From NCBI GenBank assembly GCA_002205965.3, contig NADL03000627.1, positions 62,001-126,000 on the forward strand: 64,000 bases of DNA, given 5' to 3'. The notes under the pieces were generated by a model, which did no database searches, was not told the DNA's origin, and worked only from the letters and a program-made list of their open reading frames with translations. Below are positions 44,935-56,336 of this stretch, in pieces; the first letter of the stretch is position 1, and each line of letters opens with the position of its first letter. The translations under genes were made by a program, and so were the position numbers. The DNA comes from Kappaphycus alvarezii (lineage: Eukaryota > Rhodophyta > Florideophyceae > Gigartinales > Solieriaceae).

Positions 44935-45675
44935 TAAACGCACACCTCCACTCCACACCGACATTTTACTCCGTCTGCAACAGCAAACACCCGCATCCTC
45001 CACTCATCACCGTGCCCGCTTGGAGCTGCTGCCTCCACAGCCGCATCCGCTCCATTCTACAACCTACCATTATCCAGCAATGACCATTACATCGAGGCCG
45101 AAATCTGGCACACTATGGTTGACGTTCGCCTCGGGAACCCTATGTTCGACGGCTCTCGCCTCTGCCCGATGTGCGCGACAAGCTCTGCCCAGCACCTCCC
45201 CATACTTGATACACCCGTTCACCACGCCTCCGTTTGTAAGAGCACGGTAGGGGCCGTGAGGCGGCACAACCAGTTACGCGACACTCTACTCCGCCACCTT
45301 ACCAACCCTGCTATTGGCTTGTCCGTATCACGAGAGCGAGCCCTGGCGGCCGACCTCCAAAAGAGCCCGGCTGAACAACGGAAAGTCGACCTCGTCATCG
45401 ATGACCCCCTCTTCGCTCCCTCCCCGCAACGAATCGATGTTACCATCATCAGCCCCCACTCATGTCCCTTCCAAGACCTCGCTGATGGCGGGACATCCGC
45501 GTTTGAACGCGCCACCCTGACGAAGCATGTCTACTACGGCCCGCCGTGCCGGTCTCAAGGCATCGAACTGGGCCCCCTGGCAATTGATTTTTGTGGCCAG
45601 ATCGACATCTCCGGCCTCCAGCTCCTCCAGGATATCGCTAATTGCACCACTACGAGGCGGGGAAACCTGCCGTAA
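44935..45675 (+). mobile_element. 3' end of non-LTR retrotransposon (zinc finger + endonuclease-like)
   Basis: An open frame read from just after a TAA near 44935 to the stop at 45675. It contains a C-x2-C...H...C-type finger (CPMCATSS...VHHASVC), then RRHNQLRDTLLRHL and PAEQRKVDLVIDDPLF with RIDVTIISP. This order, a zinc knuckle, RHN..RD, then a K.D...D-V pattern, is typical of the C-terminal region of LINE-type polyproteins carrying a restriction-enzyme-like endonuclease. The upstream RT is absent, consistent with 5' truncation. After the stop, CGCTTCGCAGAAAGCC is duplicated in tandem at about 45688-45721. Confidence 0.5.
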
Positions 45676-45886
45676 CGGAGCTTATCGCGCTTCGCAGAAA
45701 GCCCGCGCTTCGCAGAAAGCCGAGAGCTTTCTGCAACGTTATAATATCGTTATGATCAACCAACGCGAATTCAACGCTGTTGAGCCCCACTAGGTCCAGT
45801 AGGGGCCGTAAAGTCCCTCAAACTGCAGTTGAACAAAGGGTCACCTTGTCCCCCTGTACTGTAGAGACATTGGAGAATATACTGTA

Positions 45887-47426
45887 CACTGGTGACTGAT
45901 GCCATAGGACACCCTCCTAATAAACTGGTTCACCCCCATGCGTACAGCAAATTTAAAAAATAATCTACCCAAACGGCAGAACGCATAAAAGAAGGGCAAA
46001 ACACATGAACTGTTTTATACAATGCATCTTTTTTGAACTTTTATTTATAAAAATGTACTTTTGGGGGTGATTGTTGTCATAGGACACCAAACTTTCCCGC
46101 TTTATCAAATCTCTTGTTGGGATTAAACATAGTATATTTCCCGCTAACCCTCGTCCGGCGACCATCCTCCTTAAAATCAACAGCAAAAAATGCCGAGAGG
46201 TAGTCAACTCAACGAATCCGAGCGTTCTCAGGTATCCGCTCTCAAACAGGCAGGTCACTCCCTTTCTGTAATTTAACAACAGCTTCATCGTTCGCGAAAT
46301 GTCATTCGATCCTTCCTTGCCAATTCCTCAGCCTATGCGACCAGAAACAAGCGAACAAACCGACGAAAAATCACTCTCCGAGATGAGCGTAGGCTGTTGC
46401 GAGCAGCATCAAATTCAACCAAAAGCGCTAGAGTCCTCTGCAGCGAGCTTCAGTTGCCCATTTCTACCAGCCGCACCCGCGCATATCTTACCTGCAGCGC
46501 TAATTTGCGTTATAAACGCGTCAAATGTCAGCCGCCTTTGAATAAGAGTCATCGAGAAGCTCGTGTCGAGTGGGCAAGAAGGCACGCAATGAAAGGGTAT
46601 GGCTGGTGGGGACGCGTGGTGTTTAGTGACAAGAAGAGGTTTAATTGTGATGGGCCGGATGGTTTAAGGAGTTACTGGCATGATCTCAGGAAAAAGGAGT
46701 TGGTGGTTTCTAAGCGTCAACACGGTGGTAACGTAATCATGATTTGGGCAGCGTTTTGCGGTTTTGGTAGGACTAAATTAGTTCAAGTAAGGTGTCGCCT
46801 AAATGGACAAGAGTATGTGAAGATGTTAGAGAAGGAGCTACTTCCGTGGGCAGATGACAACTTGCCAGTTGATTGGGTCTACCAGCCGGATAATGCACCT
46901 GCACATGCTTCCTTGGTCGCAAAAAAATGGTTTAAATCTCATGGAATCAGGGTTATAAAGTGGCCCGCGAGGTCCTCAGACCTCAATTCTATAGAGAATT
47001 TATGGGGTTTACTGGCTCGGGCAGTCTACGCTAATAACCGCCATTTTAACTCTACCTCTGAATTAATGGACTGTATCAACGACTGTTGGAGCTCAATCGA
47101 TGAAACAACCACTCAGAGACTCATTGCATCTATGCATAAGCGTTGCTTAGATGTAATTTCTATGCAGGGAGGGGTTATTGGTTATTAGTTTTATGTCAGA
47201 TGCTTTTTGTCCTAGTAAAATCGCTAAGTGTCCTATGGCAACAATCAGTCTCAAAAATACACTTTTGAGTTTAATTTCTGGGAATGTCTGTTTCGTATAA
47301 AAGAGTTCGCCAATATACTCTTTTTTTATACGTTCTCTCGACTGGGCAGATTTGTTTTTTAATTTTACTGCACACATATGGCCTAAATTGCTTAATGGGG
47401 GGGTCCTATGGCATTAGTCACCAGTG
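45887..47426 (+). mobile_element. Tc1/mariner element with IR/DR termini
   Basis: A complete 1,540-bp element flanked by TA (45885-45886 and 47427-47428), the hallmark of Tc1/mariner insertion. Terminal inverted repeats: CACTGGTGACTGATGCCATA from 45887, and its near-complement ending CCAGTG at 47426 (one mismatch in the first 24). Each end carries a second copy of the core: GTGATTGTTGTCATAGGACA at 46067-46088 on the left, and its complement at 47228-47250 on the right. The inner copies lie about 176 bp inside the outer ones at both ends. This IR/DR layout matches Sleeping Beauty-type elements, where the direct repeats bind transposase. Confidence 0.92.
46190..47188 (+). pseudogene. Tc1/mariner transposase, one nonsense codon
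   Basis: One frame of 332 codons from the ATG at 46190. The start MPRGSQLNESERSQVSALKQ and QQLHRSRNVIRSFL form the first helix-turn-helix; RNKRTNRRKITLRDERRLL begins the second. The catalytic domain shows VVFSDKKRFNCDG (first Asp), YQPDNAPAHAS (second Asp) and WPARSSDLNSIENLWG, with the Glu 34 residues after the second Asp region, as in DD34E elements. The Pro of the usual NPIEN is Ser. The only disabling change is TAA at 46274-46276 (codon 29), one substitution from a sense codon. The copy is therefore young but formally inactive. Function: cut-and-paste transposition. Confidence 0.88.
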
Positions 47427-47771
47427 TACAGAAGGCCATGCAAACTCTGCACCAGGTGCCCTTAAAGTGTACCACCGATCTTGACAAGTACAGTACATAC
47501 CAAATGTACTGTACATACTGGACTACAGTATGCGACTTTAGGAAAGCGCCACCCCTGAATTTGATTCTGCACATTATTTGTATGGGCATTTTTAAATGAA
47601 TTTAATGCTATTAGAACCACAATTCTAAACCATATAAAGGGTATAAAGCCCGTTCCTTTACACCAGCCACAAAAAACTAAAATGTCAAAAAAGAAATTTA
47701 GGGTGCGTCTTTAGGATAGCACCACTTCCTTTATTGTTCAAATTCACAAAGAATTTAATTGAAAAAATACC

Positions 47772-48160
47772 TCAATAGTCGGTTTTCGCACTTTGCCTCT
47801 CCAGTACTTGAACACATCGTTTCTGCATACTGCGAAGAAGCTTCTTGATCAAATTTTGATCCAATTTCCCCACTTCTCCCGTATAGTACGTTTAAGCTCT
47901 TCGACAGAGTTAAACTGACGATTATGGGCATAAACAGCCCTTGCAAGAATCCCCCAGATGTTCTCTATTGGATTGAAGTTTGGTGATCTTACTGGCCAAG
48001 ACATTACGCGTCCAACATTGTTCCCAATCCATTCAGATGAAATTTGTGAGGTATGAATAGAGGCATTATCCTGCATAAAACCCCGTCTTACCGGCACAAA
48101 ATCGTCAGAGTAAGGCAGTAGATAGTCTTCCAAAGTAGAGTAGTACTCGAATTGACTCAT
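47772..48160 (-). pseudogene. Tc1/mariner transposase C-terminal fragment
   Basis: Same family as 46190-47188 but on the opposite strand and lacking the N-terminal half. Visible: FMQDNASIHTSQIS (second catalytic Asp), WPVRSPNFNPIENIWGILAR and AVYAHNRQFNSVEEL. After one missing base in an A run near 47870, the family C-terminus follows (LLRSMQKRCVQVL) to a stop at 47772. The expected SPD is SPN. The break at about 48160 coincides with the start of copia integrase sequence, so the fragment was cut by insertion or deletion there. No CATAGGAC-type terminal repeat was found downstream. Confidence 0.8.
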
Positions 48161-50588
48161 TTGGACATAACGGGCAAGATGTCCACGCTTTCAATCGGTG
48201 GTAGTAACTACGCTGTTGTCTTCATTGATGATCGCACCGCAAAATCCGATGTATACTTCATCAAGCAACGAAATGATTTATTTCCTGCCCTCAAGTACTA
48301 CAAGGAAAGACCTGAGGGAATAACAAAATTCAAGCTCTTGAATGTACGATTAGATGGAGCTGACGAGAATATTTCTGGGCTCGTGAAGGATTTCTGCCTT
48401 CATAATGGAATTCGTGTTGAGCCTTCCACGCTACATGCTCCACAAAGTAATGGTGTAGTGGAACGACTGATGAAGAACTAGGAATTTGCCCTCGCGTACT
48501 TCTTTTCGGTGCGAAATTGGATAAAGCCTTGTGAGCCGAGGCGATGAGTCATGGAAATTTTCTCCGCAATTGTCTACCGTCCGATCGTATTGGAGGCGAC
48601 ATTCCAATCCTTCCTTGGGATAATAACGCAAGGGTCAGTTTCAAAAATCTTCCCATTTTTGGGCAACAAGTTTTTGCTTTTCTTTACCAGTCTGACAGCC
48701 GCCAAAACAAAAATCTTTCTGCTCGCGCCGCGCATGGTCATTTCGTTGGCCTAGATAGTGATCAGACTTTATTTCGGATCTGTCTCTCCAAGTAGAAGAA
48801 GGTAGTAACAACACGCTCTCATGATTTTCGATTGTGTAGTATCAAACAGCTCCCTGCTGTCAACACTCTTATTGGTAGCATCTCAAGACAGAGTCATTTA
48901 TAATCGGAACAAGAACTCTGTAGCTCTTAATCCGAACACATTTTGTCTCAATCTTTTCAGGTATTTGGAAACCTTCTTTCAAAAGCGTCAGTTCATGCAA
49001 ATGTTCGTGTAAATCTGAAGGATCCACTTCTGCCTAAATCTTTCAAAGAGGTAATCAAAGACCTAAACTGGCACGATGCAATATACCTCTAATATATTAC
49101 TTTGAGGAAGAGGGAATCTTGGAAATACGTCCCTTTTTCGCATGACATCAAGCCAATTCCATTCACATCGATGTCTAGGCTGAAGCCCTTGGACTCTGAT
49201 AGAAACCGTTTTCTTTACAAGTCTCGCTGTTGCGTACGGGGAGTCCTCCAAAACCCCTCAATCGACTTCGATCACGATCGCTTATATATCAATGTCGCTT
49301 CCCATGAAGCTATTTGAATATTACTGGCAATGGCTGCCGCACATGGCCTCACCGTCGAAGGAGGGGATGTGGATAACGCGTATCTTTATGGAAGCATTGA
49401 TCAACCTGTATTCATTGAGCAGCCAAAAGATTCAACTGGTAGAGAGGAAAATATTGGTCTCGTCTGGCAAGTAACATAATCGATTTATGGTTTGAAAAAA
49501 GCTGAAAAAAGCTGGAAAGATATGGAGTTCATTATTCGTAACTGTACTACTGCGTTGGGGATTCAAGCAGTCCAAAATTGACCCCGATTTTTCTTCAAAG
49601 TTGCCAATAAGAATTTCATAATACTTCTTGCTGTGGTCGACGATATGCAATACCTCAAAGGAAAACTGGGGTCCAAATTTTCCATTAAGTTGTATGGTTC
49701 ACTCAAATCGTTCATTGGACAGGAGAAACATCGTTCAAACGTGGGCATAAATGTAGATCAGCGAAGATATGCAAAAGAATTCCTTGCTAAACAAATACTG
49801 AAAGAAGCTAATGCTGTTTGGACACCTCTGCCATCTGACGCAGATTTTTCCCAGCTTATCTCGGTGAACAAATTTTATCAAGAAGTGATCATGCTCTATA
49901 CCGCTCTACAGTTGGGGTATTGCTCTATCTTTCTGTTTGCACAAGGCCTGACATCTCATTCGCCGTAAATTCTCTGGCTAGAAATGTCCATGCACCAACT
50001 GCAAGGCATATGGTGTTGTTGAGAAGAGTTCTCAGGTGCCTTTCCGGAACTCGCTGTTTGGGAATTACTTATCGTGCAGCAACAACTGTGAACAAAAAAA
50101 GATCTGGATCTCAAGGCCTTCATTGACTGGGATTGGACTGGAAACAAAAGAAATCGAAAGTCAACAACTGGATTCGTTGTCATGTTGAATGGGTATCCGG
50201 TAGCATGGAAAAGTCAGAGGCAGAGTATTTTTTTTTGTATTCCGCCGAGGCCGAATATGTAGCATTGTCAGCCTGTGCCAAAGATGTTCTATGGATTTGA
50301 AGACTAGATTGGTGAATTGGGAACAAGTCTCAGTACCGCGACAATGCAAAAATGATGGCGACCTCGATCTACGTGGACAATACCGCGGCACTTTCAATGG
50401 CTGCATCGAACGGGATTTCAACAAGGAACAAACACGTTGATGTTAAGTTTCATCATGTTCGCGATCTCATTTCAAAGGGTGAGCTCGACGTGAATTATAT
50501 TTCAACTGTAAATCAAGTGGAGGATATGCTTACAAAGCCGTTCACCAAAGAGGTAATGGATTCACTACGGTCGCTCTTGGTTAACTAA
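48152..50588 (+). mobile_element. Ty1/copia retrotransposon, 5'-truncated, decayed
   Basis: Plus-strand order IN-RT-RNase H. Integrase core: THLDITGKMSTLSIGG with the first Asp, VFIDDRTAKSDVYF, and HAPQSNGVVERLMKN with the Glu (48152-48481). An IN C-terminal segment follows (FGQQVFAFLYQSD; HGHFVGLDSDQTLFRI). RT: HGLTVEGGDVDNAYLYGSID (49340-49400), SIYGLKKAEKSWKD, and VVDDMQYLKGKLGSKF, where YVDD has become VVDD. RNase H: YVDNTAALSMAASNG, RNKHVDVKFHHVRDLI, and the copia end VEDMLTKPFTKEV, stop 50586-50588. Gag, protease and the integrase zinc finger are missing because sequence before 48150 belongs to a Tc1 fragment. Several stops and shifts disable it. Confidence 0.85.
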
Positions 50589-51548
50589 CTTTTTGGTTTT
50601 CTACGACAAGACCATGCGCCCTGAGTAATGTGTTAGTAGGACAAGAAATGTTGTTGGTGGATGAGACCGCAAGATGAGTGTTTCTGCAGATGAAAAGATT
50701 ACTACAATTGATAGAACAAAAATCACAACTTTTAATTGTTTCTGCTGATCCTGTTTACCTTTGCGGTCTGCGTTTGATTCAACAACGTGGCATTAAGAGA
50801 GAGACATGTTCCGCAGTCCATGGTGAACCGGATGCCTTGGTCTTCAATTCCCGCAGTTCGGTGCCCTGCAATTTGATTCGGACTACCTTTGGTCTCAGTC
50901 ATTGGCACCACGCAACGAAATTGCAGTATTTATACCAGACGATTTTCATCATTGAAATTTTATTTCAATGATTGGAAAAATCGTGTCTGACGTGGAACAT
51001 CCGGTTACTTCTTAGCCATATAGTCAGTCTTGCAGTGTACACGATAGATACTCAATGAAGTAAAGATTCAATTTTATGCAGCGGACACCCGTTTTACTGA
51101 TTGCATGTAGTTACTCTCATTTTTATGGAATTTTCATGTTTTCCATATTCACAAAATTTTTGTTTTATTCTGGTGTGATAAGGTCCGGGTTCGATTCCCA
51201 AATAAATATTCTGATTTCATTTTTTTATTTCTTTGTTTTTTACTGCGCACATAATTAGATCCGTTTGGTGCATCTAGAATTTGATGCCGGCTAGCGTCGA
51301 GAAGGGGTGTTACGGATCTCTTGTGTGCGTCGCTAGATTAATTGAGTGTGGCCCACTGTGGGGCAAAGGCGGTCCGGCTAAAAGGAACCAGTAATTACAG
51401 TTACCCTAGTACCTGCGAGATATGAGAGTGTAAGCTCTTTGAGGGGCGCCGGCGCTGTATGTCGGAATGAGACCGCAGAGGGTCAATACATAAACTGGCG
51501 AGAGGGCCGCAAAAAAGTGCGAGCAAGGCACTAAAACCATCGTGATAT
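50589..51548. other. Region after copia RNase H, no gene supported
   Basis: About 960 bp. A 3' LTR of the copia element would be expected here but no second copy exists in the window for comparison. TGTTACGGATCTCT near 51308 has the look of an LTR start. A tRNA-like T-loop (GGGTTCGATTCCC, 51187-51199) lacks the rest of a tRNA. Confidence 0.35.
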
Positions 51549-51698
51549 TCACAGTATATTATACATATACTGTACTGTGTCGAGGGTACTGTATACATAC
51601 ATTGTGCTTTGTTGAAGGTACTTGTACAAAGGAGGATAAGAAGTTACGCTTGGCCTACGCAGGACAGGAAAATAAAAAAGACATTTCCAAGCATTTCA
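51549..51698 (+). repeat. 5' LTR end and primer-binding site of second gypsy element
   Basis: Matches 57629-57751 (shared ACATATACTGTACTGTGTCG and AAGCATTTCA). The copy ends in CA at 51698 and is followed directly by TGGTACCACATCC, the TGG start expected of a tRNA primer-binding site. It carries about 30 extra bases near 51582-51612 (a second GGTAC-flanked unit) absent from the 3' copy. Similarity is lost upstream of 51549. Confidence 0.7.
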
Positions 51699-52620
51699 TG
51701 GTACCACATCCAAGGTTCGAAGACGCCATGACGAACTCCAGCGCCCCTCACCTCTCCTTTGATGGATCCCCCTCTTCCCACATTTCCCGTTTTCCTTTCG
51801 CGATCGAGAACGTCGCTATGCGCGCAAAGACGGACATAGAGAAGGCCCTCCAAATTATATGCCATCTGGATGGGACTGCTTTCGACTTCTATTACGCGTC
51901 GTTTGCGCAGGATAAATCCCTGACTGATGAATGAAGGAAACACGATATCGTCAAGAAGAAGCTCCTCGCAGAGTTCGCGAAGAAAGCGAAGCAGGAGGAG
52001 GAAGTACACGAAGCCGTTGCCGTAGTACTGGACGCTAGAGACATAGGAGAGTCTCTGGTGAGACTAGATGCCCTGTACAAGAGGGTAGGCTTCAACGAGA
52101 TGGCTTTATTCGGTTTACTTCGGAAAGCAGTGGCAGAAACCTCGTGGTTGGCTCAGTTTGTCGAGTATCGAGCGCCGTCGGATTAAAAGGAACTTAATAT
52201 GGCATTCGAAGACTTTCTGTCAGGAAGGAAGACATTTTTCACCGACAAGGAAGCAGTTCGAGCGCCTTTGGTCGCTCCGAGGACGATTTTGCAGAGGTCT
52301 GACGTACACACTCTCAAGCCGCACCAGCTGGAGAACAACGTTGACCAGCTACCTGGGCAGTTTGCGGAGTTGTCCACTTTCGTGAAGAAGCAGTTTGAGA
52401 AATGAAGACCTGCCGCTATGGTCGATGACGACTCTAGTTGCATTTTCTGTGGGCAACGGGGGCACTGTGCCACTCAGGGCCCGCAGAAACCTCACAGACA
52501 CACTCGGTGCTCTTTCTGTGGGAAGAGAGGTCACTCAGAGGAATTATGTTAGTCCAAGGGACAACAAGATGGAGTGCATCGTGCAGTAATTGCCGTGGCA
52601 AGTTCGGAGTCGAAAGAATA
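51699..52620 (+). pseudogene. Gypsy gag with two zinc knuckles
   Basis: Opens MVPHPRFEDAMTNSS after the primer-binding site. The gag core follows (MRAKTDIEKALQIICHLDG, FDFYYASFAQDKSLTDE). A stop at 51934 is followed in shifted frames by AEFAKKAKQEEEVHEAV, RLDALYKRVGFNEMALFGLL and KKQFEK. Two CCHC knuckles lie near 52435-52550 (CIFCGQRGHCATQ and CSFCGKRGHSEELC). Role: particle assembly and RNA packaging. Confidence 0.7.
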
Positions 52621-52846
52621 ACTTAACCTGAGGTAAAAGAATGACGAAGAGCCTGTTGTCGTCGTCCAATAGTTCCGCAAGGGCGATGTGGGTGCCGCGG
52701 CAAAGATGAACGTCGACGGCAAAACCTTTTGCACATCACCACGCTGATGAATAAGGCCCCTCTCGCTAGCCCGACAATGGTCGTATCGGAGCCAAGGAAG
52801 AAAAAAAACAGAGGCACAGAAGAACAAGAAAGCATCGGGAGCCCTC

Positions 52847-53404
52847 TTGGACCGCGTAGGGAAGTATAATGTGGTCGCGGAACTGGCTTCGGCCTTGTCA
52901 GGAATGAACTTCATGAAGCTTCTGCGCGGAGACGCGGATGAAGCAAGGAAGCAGTTGAAGCGACTGGTTTCCAAGACTGTCACGGTGACTCAAGCATCCA
53001 TGAAAAGTCACCCCGAAGTCTCTCGTCGGTTGAATTTCATGGCCTTAAAGGCTTATGGAGCGGAGACGCACGCCCTGTTGGACACGGGTGCAGTTCTAAC
53101 CCTGATTTCTTGGGACTTTTGCGAGAGGCTGGCACTCGCTCCGATGGCTACGGATCGCCGGGTGACCGTCGCCGATAGAATGGTGGTTGAAGTTATTGGG
53201 TTTGTACAGAAGTTTCCAGTCTCTTTTGGAACCCAGATGGCGCCTCTGGGCTTCTTGGTGGTACGTAACGCGCCATTCAACACTACCATTGGCAGTCCTG
53301 CATCAGAATATATGCAGGAAAATCTAGATTACGGCGAAAGCAGGTCTTGCTGGCGGTTGGGAGGAAGAAGGCGCTTTTACCGCTATTCGGTGAGCCCCCA
53401 GTGA
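52847..53404 (+). pseudogene. Gypsy aspartic protease segment
   Basis: Open frame with LRGDADEARKQLKRLVSKTV, then the protease signature LLDTGAVLTLISWDFCERL, DRRVTVADRMVVEVIG and GFLVVRNAPFNTTIGSPASE. It aligns block by block with 21422-20559. An acidic linker follows (frame 53551-53784, HYFELKD), as in the other element. Confidence 0.75.
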
Positions 53405-53789
53405 TTGACGGGATGCAGATTGATAGTGAGGATTTCACATCCCCTGTAGAGTCTGGTTGAGAGTATTTTCCTGCTTCTTCCTCATCAGAGTCAGGCGGCA
53501 GCGATGGTGGGTCGGACACCGAGCATTGAATTGGTGCTGGCGACCTTAAAATGGAACCGTATGAGCCCAATCTAGAGGCCGTGATGTTGGAGGAGGGGTG
53601 CACCGAGGAAGACGAGGAATCAGATCACGCCGCGTTTCTCGTCTGGAATGTGAAGCATCTCGAGGAGGAGAACCCGAAGAAGTTGGTGAATGCGCTCAAG
53701 GATACGGACGTGATAACGTGGGACATACATGATCTGGAGCCGGCTCGGGTGCCGGTGGTACATTATTTCGAGCTGAAGGATTAGATTAC

Positions 53790-54950
53790 GATACATTCGA
53801 AAGCTCGCCGAATGCCGCTGAGGCATAACCATGTACGTAGTAAGGAAATAAGTGAATGAAGTGAAATAATGGAAGCTGGAATTATCACGCCATTGAGGTC
53901 CGCTTGGTCCTTTCTGGTAGCGATCGCCACTAAAAAAGAGGACAGACCCCGGGTTTGCGTCGATTAAAGTCAGTTAACCCGGTTGATGAAGCCAGGCCGC
54001 TGACTGCTATCGAAAATAGACGAAATATTCGACGAAATCTCTTGCGCGGAGTTCCTCACAACTTTGTACCTTTTCACAGGATACTAGCAGCTTAGGATGT
54101 CCGAAACTTTCAAGGAAAAGACGACTTTTGTCTCTCGATATGGAACTTCCAAGTTCGAGATGATGCCGTTTTTGACTCATGAACGCTCCAGCGACGTTTT
54201 CAAGGATTATGGAAGAGGTTCTTCGCGGGAAACCGTTTGCCATGTTTTACGAGAACGATGTTGTTATATTTTTTAAAGACGTTGGAGGAACAAATAGCTC
54301 ACTGCAAAGAGGTTTTCAGGAGGGTACAAGAAGCTATGGTGAAGCTGGAGGTGACTTAAGGCAGCTTTTCCTAGTCGGAAGTGAAGCTACTCGGTCACAT
54401 TGTCAGTTTAAGCGGTTTGAAGGTAGATTCTGACAAGATCGAATATATATTGGAGGCCCCTGTGCCGGAAAAAGTGACTGTACTGAGGAGCTTTCTCGAA
54501 TTGGAAGGTTACTATCGACGATTTATACGGAACTTCGCAGATAGATCAGTAGTGTTGAACGCTGCAACCTCCTTCAAGAAGGCATTTGAGTGCATCAAAG
54601 TTGCAGGGGGCTTTCGAGTACTTGAAGGAGAAGCTGAAGACGCCTCCAGTACTAGAGTTCCCGGATTTTAACTCCCTTTTCGTGGTGGAGAAGGATGCTT
54701 CTTCGACTGCCCTAGGAGTGGTTATCTCAGAAGAAAGAATATGGAAACGTGCATTCAGTACAGTTCGCATCTCGGACAATGACGGACCAGGAACGTCGGT
54801 ACACTACTAGCGAACGGGAATCACTTGTTGAAGTTTTCGCTCTCAAGATTGTTCGTGTCCATCTGTTGTCCGACTGGTCGTTCGTGGTATATAAGGACCA
54901 TCAGGCTCTGCAGACGTCTTTCAAGAAGTACTAAATACATTGGAGGTTGG
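53790..54950 (+). pseudogene. Gypsy reverse transcriptase and RNase H, decayed
   Basis: RT traces appear in several frames: EAGIITPLRSAWSFLVAIAT and RVCVD (53870-53970), FVSRYGTSKFEMMPF, and a damaged polymerase box YENDVVIFFKD (about 54250, normally YxDD). After this come LLGHIVSLSGLKVDSDKIEY and YYRRFIRNFADRS. RNase H begins PPVLEFPDFNSLFVVEKDAS and shows ERRYTTSERESLVEVFAL and YKDHQALQTSF. Many stops; not functional. Confidence 0.75.
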
Positions 54951-55163
54951 CGAGGTGCATGGATTTGAGGGCCGAGTACGACTTCGAAACTTAGTACATG
55001 CCTAGAAAGCCAATGGGGACGCTCATTATCTCTCTCGCAGATCCGTCGTTAATTTGGGGCTTCAAGAGAAGAAAACGACACAAAGGTCCTCGTAGCGAAG
55101 CTCCAGTCAGACGAACCTAGTTTATCTGGATTTGAATCAGACCTCCTGAACATTACGAGGGTT

Positions 55164-56336
55164 TTGACCGGGGAAAGGGTTCAGGAGACAGACACGAAGA
55201 AGAAGACCTCCATACGAATAAAAGCCAAGAGATTCATGAGTTGTACCGACACCCTGTTACGACGGGAGAAGGATGGATGGCGCGATGTTCCCCCTAATGA
55301 GCAGCGTGCCGAAATATTGACAACTTTCCAGGATTATATCGGTCATTGGGATGCCTATTCTAGAAGTATGTTCGTGAGGGACCGCTTTCGGTGGCCTGGG
55401 GTGTACCGGGACGTGACGAAACACGTCAAGGCATGCGCGGGCTTTCAAAATGCGCGAAGGCTTCCAACGTATGATACGAGTCTTAGAGCACCCGTCATTG
55501 GATTTTTCGAAACGTTTTCAGTGGACTTTGCTGGCCCTTCCAAGCCATCTCGGAAGTCAAAGAGGTTTTCATTAATCGCGGCGGAGCACAGGACGGGCTG
55601 GTCAATAGCTTGGGCAACGGAAAGCTCCACCTCCGATGTTATCATCGCCATCGTTTAGAATGAAATCATAGAGCCGTTCGGGCCCCCGAGGAGGATAGTT
55701 TCGGACAACACCACGGCTTTTATGGCGGCTTCAGTCCAATCGTTTATGAAGAAGCACGGGATCGATTGGAAGGCCGTCCTCCCGCACGCCCCTATGGTAA
55801 ATGGAAGGGCCGAAAGGGTGGTGGGGACTATAATTCACGTAATCAAAAGGTCAGTGGTGCGGAGTGGAGGCTACTGGTCGGAGGCTAAGCTGAAAGTCTT
55901 GTACGGCTATCGCCGACGTTATCGCGGGGATCTTAACTAGCCGTTCCGATTACTGTATGGGGTCGAGCCGAGAATGATGGCAAGCGACGCAGTTGCCCTC
56001 TTGGGCGAAGCCAACCCAAGTCACCGCCTCATCGAGGTGTTGGGGGAAGCTAGCGTGAGGGCTGCTGTAGCGTAAAGGTCGCGCGCTCCGCGCAAGACTA
56101 AGGAGGAGGTCAAACGGTTTCAACTTGGAGAAAAAGTTTTAGTGGCGCATGGGACAGCTTTCAGTAAAGTCGTAAGTGGTCGACGTTTGAGTCATTTTAT
56201 TACTGACCGTGCCAGGTAATCAAGACTGATCATCTGCGCTATGAGTTGGTATCGTCAACTGGTCGAGTGACCGGAATGGATATCCATGCGCGTCGGCTGG
56301 TCGAGTGTACTAAGTCATCAATTAAACTCATTTGAG
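55164..56336 (+). pseudogene. Gypsy integrase
   Basis: Zinc-binding module partly lost (HWDAYSRSMF...CAGFQ, with the second Cys replaced). Core residues remain: first Asp in FSVDFAGPSKPS, second in RRIVSDNTTAFMA, Glu in VNGRAERVVG. There is an in-frame TAG near 55657 and further stops after 55940. A C-terminal module in shifted frames (LRYELVSSTGRVTG; HARRLVECTKSS) matches the tail of the first element. The protein ends just before the purine run at 56335. Confidence 0.8.

Noticed and set aside
51187-51199. tRNA-like T-loop GGGTTCGATTCCC
   Set aside because: No acceptor stem, D-arm or anticodon arm can be drawn from the upstream sequence.
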